This document shows, in pieces, positions 8,841 through 16,980 of a stretch of DNA of 64,000 nt. Every line of letters begins with the position of its first letter. Position 1 is the stretch's first letter. The notes under the pieces are model-generated. The model ran no database searches. It had not been told where the DNA came from and saw nothing but the letters and a program-made list of their open reading frames with translations. Source of the stretch: Catellatospora coxensis (GTDB taxonomy: Bacteria > Actinomycetota > Actinomycetes > Mycobacteriales > Micromonosporaceae). The translations under genes and the position numbers were made by a program. Where the stretch lies: positions 1 to 64,000 of the forward strand of contig NZ_BONI01000022.1 in NCBI RefSeq assembly GCF_016862635.1, given 5' to 3'.

Positions 8841-9728
8841 ATGGCGCAGCAATCCGAGACGCGGTCACTGGTCTCCTTCGCGCAGCTCCAGCGGGGCCGC
8901 GGCAAGGTGATCTACTGGACCCTCCTCACCGTCGTGCTCATCCTGTTCACGCTCGTGTTCATCGGGCCGCTGTACTGGATGGTCACCGGCGCGCTGAAGT
9001 CCAGCCCCGAGCTGGCGCAGACCCCGCCGACACTGTGGCCGGCGGATCCGCAGCCGGAGAACTACTCCGAGGCGTGGAACCGGCTGGACCTGGCAAAGCT
9101 GCTGTTCAACACCTTCTACTACGCGATCGGCGCGCTGGTGTTCCAGCTCGTGCTGGACACCGCGGCGGCGTACGCGCTGTCGAAGCTGCGGCCGAAGCTG
9201 GGCAACCTCATCCTCGGCCTGATGCTGGCGACGCTGATGATCCCGGCGATGGTGCTGATCATCCCGCAATACGTGACGGTGATCGACCTGCCGATCCTGA
9301 ACATCAGCCTGATCGACTCCCCGTTCTCGATCTGGCTGCCGGCGGTGGCCAACGCGTTCAACATCTTCCTGCTGAAGCGGTTCTTCGACTCCATCCCCGA
9401 GGACCTGATGTCCGCGGCGACGATGGACGGCGCGGGGCCGATGCGCACACTCTGGTCGATCGTGCTGCCGATCTCCCGGCCCATCCTCGGCGTGGTCTCC
9501 ATCTTCGCGGTGACCGCGGTGTGGAAGGACTTCCTCTGGCCGAAGCTGGTCATGCCCTCGCCGGAGACCCGCACCATCAGCGTCGGCATCTACGCCTTCT
9601 CCGGCGGCACGCCGCAGAACGTGGTCGTCGCCGCGGCCGTCATCGCCGCGATCCCGACCATCGTGTTCTTCCTGATCTTCCAGCGCAGCATCATGTCCGG
9701 CCTGACCGCCGGCGGTCTCAAGGAGTAG
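8841..9728 (+). CDS. ABC sugar transporter permease (MalG-like)
   Basis: Second membrane subunit of the importer, 295 residues and about six helices. The long first periplasmic loop (ELAQTPPTLWPADPQPENY) is typical of MalG-type proteins. The EAA-type loop is DLMSAATMDGAGPMRTLWSI, and the C-terminus is a conserved short cytoplasmic tail (SGLTAGGLKE). GGGGAACGAG just upstream provides a ribosome site for the ATG at 8841. It is co-transcribed with the other permease and followed by a strong GC hairpin. Confidence 0.9.
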   Translation: MAQQSETRSLVSFAQLQRGRGKVIYWTLLTVVLILFTLVFIGPLYWMVTGALKSSPELAQTPPTLWPADPQPENYSEAWNRLDLAKLLFNTFYYAIGALVFQLVLDTAAAYALSKLRPKLGNLILGLMLATLMIPAMVLIIPQYVTVIDLPILNISLIDSPFSIWLPAVANAFNIFLLKRFFDSIPEDLMSAATMDGAGPMRTLWSIVLPISRPILGVVSIFAVTAVWKDFLWPKLVMPSPETRTISVGIYAFSGGTPQNVVVAAAVIAAIPTIVFFLIFQRSIMSGLTAGGLKE

Positions 9729-9734
9729 CCGGCC

Positions 9735-9757
9735 GCGGGCCCGCAGCGCGGGCCCGC
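9735..9757 (+). terminator. GC hairpin after permease pair
   Basis: GCGGGCCCGC, AGC, GCGGGCCCGC: each arm is itself palindromic and they pair perfectly over 10 bp. It lacks a T-run, so it may attenuate rather than end transcription before the GH13 gene. Confidence 0.45.
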
Positions 9758-9809
9758 CCGCCGTGCCCCACCGTCCAGTTCGTGTTCCGTAACAGGAAGC
9801 AGGTATCTC

Positions 9810-11459
9810 GTGGTTGACATCGGAGCCCCCGCGCCGCAGGGGGTGCGCTCGGCGACCGACGCCTGGTGGCGCGATGCCGCCATCTACCAGGTGTACGTCC
9901 GCAGCTTCGCCGACGGCAACGGCGACGGCGTCGGCGACCTGGCCGGTGTCCGGGCGCATCTGCCGTACCTGAGGGACCTGGGCATCGACGCCATCTGGTT
10001 CAACCCCTTCTACGTCTCGCCCCAGGCGGACGGCGGGTACGACGTCAGCGACTACCGCAACATCGACCCGATCTTCGGCGACCTGGCCGAGTGCGAGGAG
10101 ATGATCCGCGAGGCGCACGCGCTGGGCATCCGCGTCATCGTCGACGTGGTCCCCAACCACTGCTCGGACCAGCACCCCTGGTTCCAGGCGGCGCTGGCGG
10201 CGGGCCCCGGCTCGCCCGAGCGGGAGCTGTTCTGGTTCCGCCCCGGCAAGGGCGAGCACGGCGAGCTGCCGCCGACCGACTGGACCTCGAACTTCGGCGG
10301 CGGCACCTGGACCCGGGTCGCCGACGGCGAGTGGTACCTGCACCTGTTCGACGGCGCGCAGCCCGACTGGAACTGGGACCACCCGGCGGTGCGCGAGGAG
10401 CACGAGAACGTGCTGCGCTTCTGGTTCGACCTCGGCGCCGACGGCATCCGCATCGACTCCGCCGGTCTGCTGATCAAGGACCCGAACCTGCCCGAGGTCG
10501 GCACCACCGAGCGGCACCCGTTCGAGGACCTCGACGAGGTGCACGACGTGTACCGGGCCTGGCGGCGCATCGCCGACGAGTACGGCGGCCGCGCGCTGAT
10601 CGGCGAGGTGTGGATGCCCGACGTGCAGCGCTTCACCAACTACCTGCGCCCGGACGAGATGCACACCGCGTTCAACATGAACTTCCTGTGCTCGGCCTGG
10701 GACGCGACGCTGCTGCGCGACGTCATCGACGACACGCTGCGCTCGCACGCGCCCGTCGACGCGCCCGCCACCTGGGTGCTGTCCAACCACGACGTCACCC
10801 GCCACGTCAGCCGGTACGGCCGCGCCGACACCTCGTTCAGCTTCAAGGGGCGCACCCACGACACCCCGGTGGACCTGGAGCTGGGCACCCGCCGGGCGCG
10901 CGCCGCGATCATGCTGGCGCTGGCGCTGCCCGGTTCGGCGTACCTGTACCAGGGCGAGGAGCTGGGCCTGTGGGAGGTCGAGGACATCCCGGCCGAGCTG
11001 ATGCAGGACCCGATGTGGCACCGCACCGCCGGCGTCGACCCGGGCCGTGACGGCTGCCGGGTGCCGCTGCCCTGGTCGGGTGCGCAGGCGCCGTTCGGGT
11101 TCAGCCCCGACGGCGCGACGGCCAAGCCGTGGCTGCCCCAGCCGGCGGCGTGGAAGGCGTACACCGCCGAGGCGCAGACCGGTGACCCGGGCTCGATGCT
11201 GGAGCTGTACCGCCGCTGCCTGAGCCTGCGCCACAGCGAGCCCGCGCTCGGCGACGGCCCGATGTCGTGGCTCGACAGCTCCGCCCAGGTGCTGTCGTTC
11301 CGCCGTCCCGCCCCGGACGGCCTCGACCTGATCTGCGTGGTCAACCTCGCCGACCACGCCGTGGACCTGCCCGCGTACGCGCAGGTGCTCGTCGCCAGCG
11401 GCCCGCTGGACGGCAACCGCCTGCCCGCCGACACCGCGGTCTGGATCCGCCCCGCCTGA
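9810..11459 (+). CDS. GH13 alpha-glucosidase
   Basis: A cytoplasmic 549-residue (beta/alpha)8 glycosidase without signal peptide. It cleaves terminal alpha-linked glucose from imported oligosaccharides. Family motifs are in order: region I DVVPNHCS, nucleophile Asp ~216 in DGIRIDSA, acid/base Glu ~266 in LIGEVW, and transition-state Asp ~328 in SNHDVTRH. The start is GTG. Linkage preference cannot be read from sequence. The neighbouring GH87 gene suggests alpha-1,3-linked products such as nigero-oligosaccharides, an inference. Maltose or isomaltose activity remains possible. Confidence 0.92.
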   Translation: MVDIGAPAPQGVRSATDAWWRDAAIYQVYVRSFADGNGDGVGDLAGVRAHLPYLRDLGIDAIWFNPFYVSPQADGGYDVSDYRNIDPIFGDLAECEEMIREAHALGIRVIVDVVPNHCSDQHPWFQAALAAGPGSPERELFWFRPGKGEHGELPPTDWTSNFGGGTWTRVADGEWYLHLFDGAQPDWNWDHPAVREEHENVLRFWFDLGADGIRIDSAGLLIKDPNLPEVGTTERHPFEDLDEVHDVYRAWRRIADEYGGRALIGEVWMPDVQRFTNYLRPDEMHTAFNMNFLCSAWDATLLRDVIDDTLRSHAPVDAPATWVLSNHDVTRHVSRYGRADTSFSFKGRTHDTPVDLELGTRRARAAIMLALALPGSAYLYQGEELGLWEVEDIPAELMQDPMWHRTAGVDPGRDGCRVPLPWSGAQAPFGFSPDGATAKPWLPQPAAWKAYTAEAQTGDPGSMLELYRRCLSLRHSEPALGDGPMSWLDSSAQVLSFRRPAPDGLDLICVVNLADHAVDLPAYAQVLVASGPLDGNRLPADTAVWIRPA

Positions 11460-11591
11460 CCGAGATCCGCCCAGCGGGTTCGAAAGGAGCCCGACGCTCA
11501 GCATCGCCAAGGCCGCGGCGGCGCGGTCCCCCCACCGCGCCGCCCCCTCCGCTCCGGTCACCCCGTCCCACACCGGAAGGCATCACAGGCA

Positions 11592-14500
11592 ATGAACGAG
11601 CACAGCAGCCCTCCCACACGCCTGACGAGCCCGGCCTCGCGCCGGCGCGGGCTGGCCGCCGCGGCGGCCGGCGCCATGCTGGCCGGCGTCGCGCTGGTGG
11701 CGGTCACCGCCGCCGGCGCCCTCATCCCGTCCGCGGCGCAGGCCGCCCTGTCGCCGCTGGCCGTGCCCGGCCGGGGCGCGACCGTCGCGTTCACCGAGTT
11801 CGAGGCCGAGGAGCAGCCGACCAACGGCACGATCCTGGCGCACACCCGCTACTACGGCCAGCTCGCCTCGGAGGCCTCGGGCCGCCAGGCGGTCACCCTG
11901 GACGCGGTGGGGGAGTACGTCGAGTTCACCCTCACCAAGCCCGCCGACTCGATCAACTTCCGGTACAGCCTGCCGGACAACGCCGCGGGCACCGGCCGCG
12001 ACGCCACCATCGACCTGCGGGTCAACGGGAACTTCCTGAAGAGCGTCCCGGTGACCTCGAAGTACGGCTGGTTCTACGGCGGTTACCCGTTCAACAACAA
12101 CCCGGGTGACACCAACCCGCACCACTTCTACGACGAGCAGCGCAGCCTGCTCGGCGGCACGTACCCGATCGGCACGAAGATCCGGCTGCAGGTGAACTCG
12201 ACCGCGCAGTCGCCGAGCTTCACCATCGACCTGGCCGACTTCGAGCAGGTCGGCGGCCCGAAGAGCAAGCCCGCCAACGCGATCGACGTGGTGGCCGACT
12301 TCGGCGCCGACCCCACCGGCGGCACCGCCGACAACACGGCGAAGTTCCAGGCCGCCGTGGACGCGGGCAGGGCGCAGGGCCGGGTCGTCTGGATCCCCGC
12401 GGGCACGTACACCGTCTGGGACCACATCGTGGTCGACGGGGTGACCCTGCAGGGCGCGGGCATGTGGCACAGCGTGCTCACCGGCCGCCACCCCACCAAC
12501 CGCAACCGCGCGGTCGGCGTCTACGGCAAGTACGTCGCCGGCGGCGGCTACGGCGGCGAGATCCGCGCCCACGAGGCGGGCGGCCCGAGCCGCAACGTCA
12601 CCCTCAAGGACTTCGCGATCATCGGCGACGTCCGCGAGCGGGTGGACAACGACCAGGTCAACGCCATGGGCGGGGCCATGACCAACTCGGTGGTCGACAG
12701 CGTGTGGATGCAGCACACGAAGGTCGGCGCCTGGATGGACGGCCCGATGGACAACTTCACCATCAAGAACAGCGTGATCCTGGACCAGACCGCCGACGGC
12801 GTGAACTTCCACACCGGCGTCACCAACTCGACGGTCACCAACACGTTCGTGCGCAACACCGGTGACGACGGCCTGGCCATGTGGCCCGAGCGCATCCCGA
12901 ACGTCAACAACACGTTCTCGTTCAACACGGTCGGCGTGACGATCCTGGCGAACAACATCGTGTCGTACGGCGGCCGCGACATAAAGATCACCGACAACGT
13001 GGTCGCGGACACCATCACCAACGGCGGCGGCATCCACATCGGCAACCGCTACCCGGGGGTCAACTCGGGCCAGGGCACGGCCGTGGCGGGCACCTTCACC
13101 GTCGCCCGCAACACCCTGATCCGCACCGGCAACTCCGACTACAACTGGAACTTCGGCGTCGGCGCGATCTGGTTCTCCGGCCTCAACGAGCCGATCAACG
13201 GCGCGACCATCAACATCACCGACACCGACATCCTGGACAGCTCGTACGCGGCGCTGCACTGGATCGAGGGCGGGGCGACCGGCATCCACTTCAAGAACGT
13301 GCGCATCATCGGCGCGGGCACGTACGCGCTGCAGGTGCAGTCGCAGGGTCAGGCCACGTTCGAGAACGTGACCGCCTCCGGCATCGCGCAGAGCAACCCG
13401 ATCCACAACTGCGTGGGCCCGTCGTTCCAGATCACCCAGGTGGGCACGAATTCCGGCTGGTACGCCAACCCGCCGGCCTGCACCGGCATCTGGCCGACCC
13501 CGGTCTGGACCGGCGGCCCGACCACCCCGCCGAGCAACAGCCCGCCGCCGCCCAGCTCGCCCCCGCCGCCCTCGGCGCAGCTGAGCCTGAGCACGTCGAA
13601 CCTGGTCTTCGGCACGCAGAACGTGGGCACCACCAGCTCCGCGCAGACGGTCACGGTGAGCAACCCGGGTTCGGTCGCGGTCAGCCTGAGCGGCGTCGCC
13701 GTCAGCGGTGACTTCGCCCGGACCACGAACTGCGGCTCGTCGCTGGCCCCCGGCGCGAGCTGCACCGCCTCGGTGACGTTCACGCCGACCGCGACCGGCA
13801 CCCGCAACGGGCAGCTTTCCGTGGGCAGCAACGCGCAGGGCAACCCGCACGTGGTGAACCTGACCGGCTCGGGCTTCAACCCCAACGGCAACCTGGCCGC
13901 GGGCCGCCCGACCACGCAGACCAGCCAGACCCAGTCGTACGGGTCGGGCAACGCGGTCGACGGCGACGTGAACACGTACTGGGAGAGCAGCAACAACGCC
14001 TTCCCGCAGTCGATCACCGTGGACCTGGGCGCGAGCGCGACCGTCAACCAGGTGGTGCTGAAGCTGCCCCCGTCGTGGGGCACCCGGACGGAGACCCTGC
14101 AGGTGCTGGGCTCGACGGACGGCTCGAACTTCAGCAGCCTGGCGGGTTCGGCCGGCTACACGTTCAACCCGGCCACCGGCAACAGCGCGACGATCAACTT
14201 CACCGCCGGGGCACGCCGGTACGTCCGGGTGACGGTCACCGGCAACACCGGCTGGCCGGCCGCGCAGTTCAGCGAGTTCGAGGTGTACGGCAACGGCACC
14301 CCGCCCCCGCAGACCCCGGCCGTCGGCCTGTCCGCGTCGAGCCTGTCGTTCGCGAACCAGACCGTCGGCAGCAGCAGCGGCGCGCAGTCGGTGACGGTGA
14401 CCAACACCGGCACGGCCTCGGCGACGCTGGGCGCGGTCACCGTGACCGGCGACTACGCCCGCACCACCACCTGCGGTTCCTCGCTGGCGGCGGGCGCGTC

Positions 14501-15044
14501 GTGCACCATCTCGGTGACGTTCACGCCGACCGCGTCCGGGGCCCGCTCCGGCACGGTCAGCTTCACCAGCAACGCGCCCGGCAGCCCGCACACCGTCAAC
14601 CTGTCCGGCAACGGCGTCACCGCGAACACCAACCTGGCGCTCAACCGCCCGGTGACCGAGAGCGGGCACGCCGACGTGTACGGCGCGGGCAACGCGGTCG
14701 ACGGCAACGCCAACACGTACTGGGAGTCGCTGAACAACGCCTGGCCGCAGACCATCACGGTGGACCTCGGCGCGACGACCTCGGTCTCCCGCGTGGTGCT
14801 CAAGCTCCCGCCCGCCGCGGCGTGGGCCACCCGCACCCAGACCCTGTCGGTCCTCGGCAGCACCAACAACTCCTCGTACACCACGGTCAAGGCCTCGGCC
14901 GGCTACGTCTTCAACCCGTCCTCGGCCAACACCGTGACCATCACCTTCCCGGCGACCAGCCAGCGCTACCTGCGCCTGAGCTTCACCGGCAACACGGGCT
15001 GGCCCGCCGGCCAGCTCGCGGAGTACGAGGTCTACGCCTCGTAA
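11592..15044 (+). CDS. secreted GH87 alpha-1,3-glucanase/mycodextranase with CBM and discoidin domains
   Basis: An extracellular depolymerase of alpha-1,3-glucan or nigeran, 1150 residues. A signal peptide with SRRRGLA before a long hydrophobic stretch, possibly Tat type, ends near residue 52. A CBM6/35-like domain (~60-215) and a right-handed beta-helix GH87 catalytic domain (~225-640) follow. After a Pro/Ser linker (~645-663) comes an HYDIN/choice-of-anchor beta domain (~664-765), a discoidin/CBM32 domain (~765-900), a second pair of the same kinds (~905-1150), and the stop. The catalytic Asp set appears as D402 (ADGVNFH) and D425/D426 (GDDGLAMW). This spacing equals that of characterised GH87 enzymes. 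Nigeran versus mutan preference is undecided. Confidence 0.9.
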   Translation: MNEHSSPPTRLTSPASRRRGLAAAAAGAMLAGVALVAVTAAGALIPSAAQAALSPLAVPGRGATVAFTEFEAEEQPTNGTILAHTRYYGQLASEASGRQAVTLDAVGEYVEFTLTKPADSINFRYSLPDNAAGTGRDATIDLRVNGNFLKSVPVTSKYGWFYGGYPFNNNPGDTNPHHFYDEQRSLLGGTYPIGTKIRLQVNSTAQSPSFTIDLADFEQVGGPKSKPANAIDVVADFGADPTGGTADNTAKFQAAVDAGRAQGRVVWIPAGTYTVWDHIVVDGVTLQGAGMWHSVLTGRHPTNRNRAVGVYGKYVAGGGYGGEIRAHEAGGPSRNVTLKDFAIIGDVRERVDNDQVNAMGGAMTNSVVDSVWMQHTKVGAWMDGPMDNFTIKNSVILDQTADGVNFHTGVTNSTVTNTFVRNTGDDGLAMWPERIPNVNNTFSFNTVGVTILANNIVSYGGRDIKITDNVVADTITNGGGIHIGNRYPGVNSGQGTAVAGTFTVARNTLIRTGNSDYNWNFGVGAIWFSGLNEPINGATINITDTDILDSSYAALHWIEGGATGIHFKNVRIIGAGTYALQVQSQGQATFENVTASGIAQSNPIHNCVGPSFQITQVGTNSGWYANPPACTGIWPTPVWTGGPTTPPSNSPPPPSSPPPPSAQLSLSTSNLVFGTQNVGTTSSAQTVTVSNPGSVAVSLSGVAVSGDFARTTNCGSSLAPGASCTASVTFTPTATGTRNGQLSVGSNAQGNPHVVNLTGSGFNPNGNLAAGRPTTQTSQTQSYGSGNAVDGDVNTYWESSNNAFPQSITVDLGASATVNQVVLKLPPSWGTRTETLQVLGSTDGSNFSSLAGSAGYTFNPATGNSATINFTAGARRYVRVTVTGNTGWPAAQFSEFEVYGNGTPPPQTPAVGLSASSLSFANQTVGSSSGAQSVTVTNTGTASATLGAVTVTGDYARTTTCGSSLAAGASCTISVTFTPTASGARSGTVSFTSNAPGSPHTVNLSGNGVTANTNLALNRPVTESGHADVYGAGNAVDGNANTYWESLNNAWPQTITVDLGATTSVSRVVLKLPPAAAWATRTQTLSVLGSTNNSSYTTVKASAGYVFNPSSANTVTITFPATSQRYLRLSFTGNTGWPAGQLAEYEVYAS

Positions 15045-15057
15045 CCCACCCCGATCC

Positions 15058-15090
15058 CCGGTGGAGAGGGTGAGCGGCCCTCTCCACCGG
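15058..15090 (+). terminator. terminator of the GH87 gene
   Basis: CCGGTGGAGAGGG and CCCTCTCCACCGG form a perfect 13-bp stem with a 7-base loop, 14 nt after the GH87 stop. Confidence 0.6.
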
Positions 15091-15097
15091 TCGAGTG

Positions 15098-15150
15098 AAA
15101 GGAAGGGCACCTTCACATCGCTCCGCGATGTAGAAGGTGCCCTTCTTAAC
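15098..15150 (-). repeat. dispersed hairpin repeat family A, copy 1
   Basis: A long hairpin: AAGGGCACCTTC plus ACATCGC (15103-15121), loop TCC, then GCGATGT, one bulged A and GAAGGTGCCCTT (15125-15144). Its reverse complement matches the copy at 17623-17675 over the whole 53 bp with about two differences. It lies between the GH87 gene and lacI-2. Confidence 0.8.
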
Positions 15151-15229
15151 GCCGCCAGGACAGTCGCCGCAGGCCGATGCGTGATCCGGTTTACCGGTTC
15201 GCCCGGCAACGGTCACGCAGCCGACCGGT

Positions 15230-15242
15230 TACAGTGACCGGC
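15230..15242 (+). promoter_or_regulatory. lacI-2 promoter, probably leaderless
   Basis: A -10 candidate TACAGT (15230-15235) ends 7 bases before the GTG at 15243, so transcription would begin at or next to the start codon. The arrangement mirrors lacI-1, but the GTGCAA palindromes of lacI-1 are absent. ACCGGTT and CCGGTTTACCGG repeats are present instead (15187-15230). Confidence 0.45.
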
Positions 15243-16241
15243 GTGACGCGCAGACTCGCCGAAGTGGCGAAGTACGTGGGGGTGAGCGAGGCGACGGTGA
15301 GCCGCGTGCTCAACGGCAAGCCCGGCATCTCCGAAGCCACCCGCACCGCCGTGCTGACCGCGCTGGACGTGCTCGGCTACGAGCGGCCCACCAAGCTGCG
15401 CGGCGAACGCGCCCGCCTGGTCGGCCTGGTGCTGCCCGAACTCCAGAACCCGATCTTCCCGGCGTTCGCCGAGATCGTGGCCGGGGCGCTGGCGCAGCGG
15501 GGCTTCACCCCGGTGCTGTGCACCCGCACCGAGGAGGGCGTGGCCGAGTCGGCGTACGTCGACATCATGATGGAGCAGCAGGTCTCCGGCGTGATCTTCG
15601 CCGGCGGGCTCTACGCCCAGGCCGACGCCGAGCACGAGCACTACCACCGGCTGCGCCAGCGCGGCCTGCCCGTGGTGCTGGTGAACGCGGCCATAGACGG
15701 ACTGGGCTTCCCGGTCGTGGCCGCCGACGACGCGGTCGCGGTCGATCAGGCCTACGGGCACCTGTCCTCCCTCGGCCACACGAAGATCGGGCTGCTGCTC
15801 GGGCCGGTCGACCACGTGCCGTCGGCGCGCAAGCTCGCCGCGTTCCGCAAGCGCACCGGGCAGAAGAACCCGCCCGTCGCGCGCACCATCTACTCCATGG
15901 AGGCGGCGCAGGCCGCGGCGGTACGGCTGATCAAGGAGGGCGTGACCGGGCTGGTCTGCGCCTCCGACGTGTTCGCGCTGGGCGCGGTGCGCGCGGTGCG
16001 CCGGATGGGGCTGCGCGTGCCGGAGGACATCTCCGTGGTCGGATACGACGACTCGCTGTTCATGGCGTGCACGGACCCGCCGCTGACCACGGTGCGCCAG
16101 CCCATCGGCGCGATGGGCACGGCCGCGGTGGCCATGCTGGTGTCGCAGGTGGACGGCGGCGAGGTCGCCCCGGACGAGTACCTGTTCGACCCCGAGCTGG
16201 TCGTACGCGGCTCGACCGCCGTGGTCGCCCCCTCCGCCTGA
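15243..16241 (+). CDS. LacI family transcriptional regulator 2 of the alpha-glucan locus
   Basis: A DNA-binding sugar sensor of 332 residues. The N-terminal HTH RLAEVAKYVGVSEATVSRVL is nearly identical to regulator 1, and the sensor domain aligns along its length (LVGLVLPELQNPIFPAFAE, CASDVFALGAVR, TDPPLTTVRQPI). GTG 15243 corresponds to the ATG of its paralogue; an in-frame GTG 9 nt upstream is possible but less likely. The near-identical recognition helices imply overlapping operators, and divergence in the ligand domain implies different inducers. It closes the glucan locus. Confidence 0.9.
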   Translation: MTRRLAEVAKYVGVSEATVSRVLNGKPGISEATRTAVLTALDVLGYERPTKLRGERARLVGLVLPELQNPIFPAFAEIVAGALAQRGFTPVLCTRTEEGVAESAYVDIMMEQQVSGVIFAGGLYAQADAEHEHYHRLRQRGLPVVLVNAAIDGLGFPVVAADDAVAVDQAYGHLSSLGHTKIGLLLGPVDHVPSARKLAAFRKRTGQKNPPVARTIYSMEAAQAAAVRLIKEGVTGLVCASDVFALGAVRAVRRMGLRVPEDISVVGYDDSLFMACTDPPLTTVRQPIGAMGTAAVAMLVSQVDGGEVAPDEYLFDPELVVRGSTAVVAPSA

Positions 16242-16294
16242 CCCGCCCGCCGCCCAGGCCCCTCGCGTCGCGTGTTGCGAGGGCGTGGTGGACA

Positions 16295-16377
16295 CCATGA
16301 TCGTTCGACTCGCCTGGCACCTGTGCGTTTCTTGAGGCGCCATTCGCCCGGTTGCCTGGCAATTTCAACGATCATGG
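16295..16377 (-). repeat. dispersed palindromic repeat family B, copy 2
   Basis: CCATGATCGTT and AACGATCATGG are the inverted ends. On the minus strand the core reads TTGCCAGGCA, GGGCGAA, TCAAGA, CGCAC, GTGCCAGGC, as in copies 1 and 3. It lies between the convergent ends of lacI-2 and the acetyltransferase. A short hairpin (CCCTCGC/GCGAGGG, ~16260-16283) precedes it. Confidence 0.7.
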
Positions 16378-16420
16378 GTCGGGCCGTGTCCGGGCCTCGG
16401 AGCGGCGCGACCGGCCGGGC

Positions 16421-16912
16421 TCAGCCTCGGCGCATCGGCACGTGCGGGATGCCGTCCTCCAGGAACTCCGGGCCGCTCACGGCGAAGCCGTACTTGGCGT
16501 AGAAGCGCTCCAGGTGCGACTGCGCGTCCAGCACTGCCGGGCGGTCGCCGACCGCGGCCAGCGCGGCCGTGAGCAGCTGCCCGGCCAGGCCGTCGCCGCG
16601 TGCCTCGGGGGCGGTCACCACGCGGCCGATGCGGCACACCGGGCCGTCGGGCTCGGCGTCCTCGAGCATGCGCAAGTAGGCCACGGGTCGGCGGTCCACC
16701 TCGTACCACAGGTGCCGGGTGCCGGGTTCGGCGTCACGGCCGTCGAGGTCGGGGTAGGGGCAGGACTGCTCGACGACGAACACGTCCACCCGCAGCTTCA
16801 GCAGGGCGTAGAGGGTCGCGGCGTCCAGGTCCTGAAAGCTCGCGGTACGGAAGATCATTGGCTCTGCCGAGATCACCTCTGGATCGTAGTCGGTGAGACG
16901 GCTCACGCTCAC
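16421..16912 (-). CDS. ElaA-type GNAT acetyltransferase
   Basis: An acetyl-CoA-dependent N-acetyltransferase similar to E. coli ElaA; substrate unknown. The ElaA signature YALLKLRVDVFVVEQSCPYP is followed by RHLWYE, acetyl-CoA-binding RIGRVVTAPEARGDGLAGQL (motif A) and FYAKYGFAVSG. The longest frame starts at a GTG at 16912. An ATG at 16858 would give the usual ElaA N-terminus (MIFRTASFQDLDAATLYALL) and may be the true start. It is divergent from the ABC ATPase-like gene, sharing a promoter region that holds a TetR-like operator. Confidence 0.88.
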   Translation of the reverse strand: MSVSRLTDYDPEVISAEPMIFRTASFQDLDAATLYALLKLRVDVFVVEQSCPYPDLDGRDAEPGTRHLWYEVDRRPVAYLRMLEDAEPDGPVCRIGRVVTAPEARGDGLAGQLLTAALAAVGDRPAVLDAQSHLERFYAKYGFAVSGPEFLEDGIPHVPMRRG

Positions 16913-16941
16913 TTCCGCTCTCGTCGCATCGTGAGCCAGTA

Positions 16942-16969
16942 TTTAGACCGACTGGTCAGTTCAAATACT
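16942..16969 (+). promoter_or_regulatory. TetR-type operator between divergent genes
   Basis: TAGACCGACTGGTCAGT contains GACC-N4-GGTC (16946-16957). It lies immediately upstream of an AATACT -10-like element (16964-16969), only about a dozen bases before the GTG of the transport pair. Repression by the TetR protein encoded at 19954-20556 is the simplest reading. Confidence 0.45.
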
Positions 16970-16980
16970 TTGGGGGCGGC

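Noticed and set aside
8865-11573. A 902-codon minus-strand frame opposite the permease and GH13 genes
   Set aside because: Antisense shadow; the plus strand carries conserved permease and glycosidase motifs.
11583-15209. A 1208-codon open frame on the minus strand opposite the GH87 gene
   Set aside because: It is an antisense shadow caused by high GC. Composition is dominated by Arg, Gly, Val, Ala and His with no domain, while the plus strand has clear GH87, CBM and discoidin motifs.
4667-16241. Trehalose or maltose utilisation as the function of the locus
   Set aside because: The LacI-ABC-GH13 part alone would allow it, but the GH87 gene inside the same LacI-bracketed block makes alpha-1,3-glucan the better fit. 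Not formally excluded.
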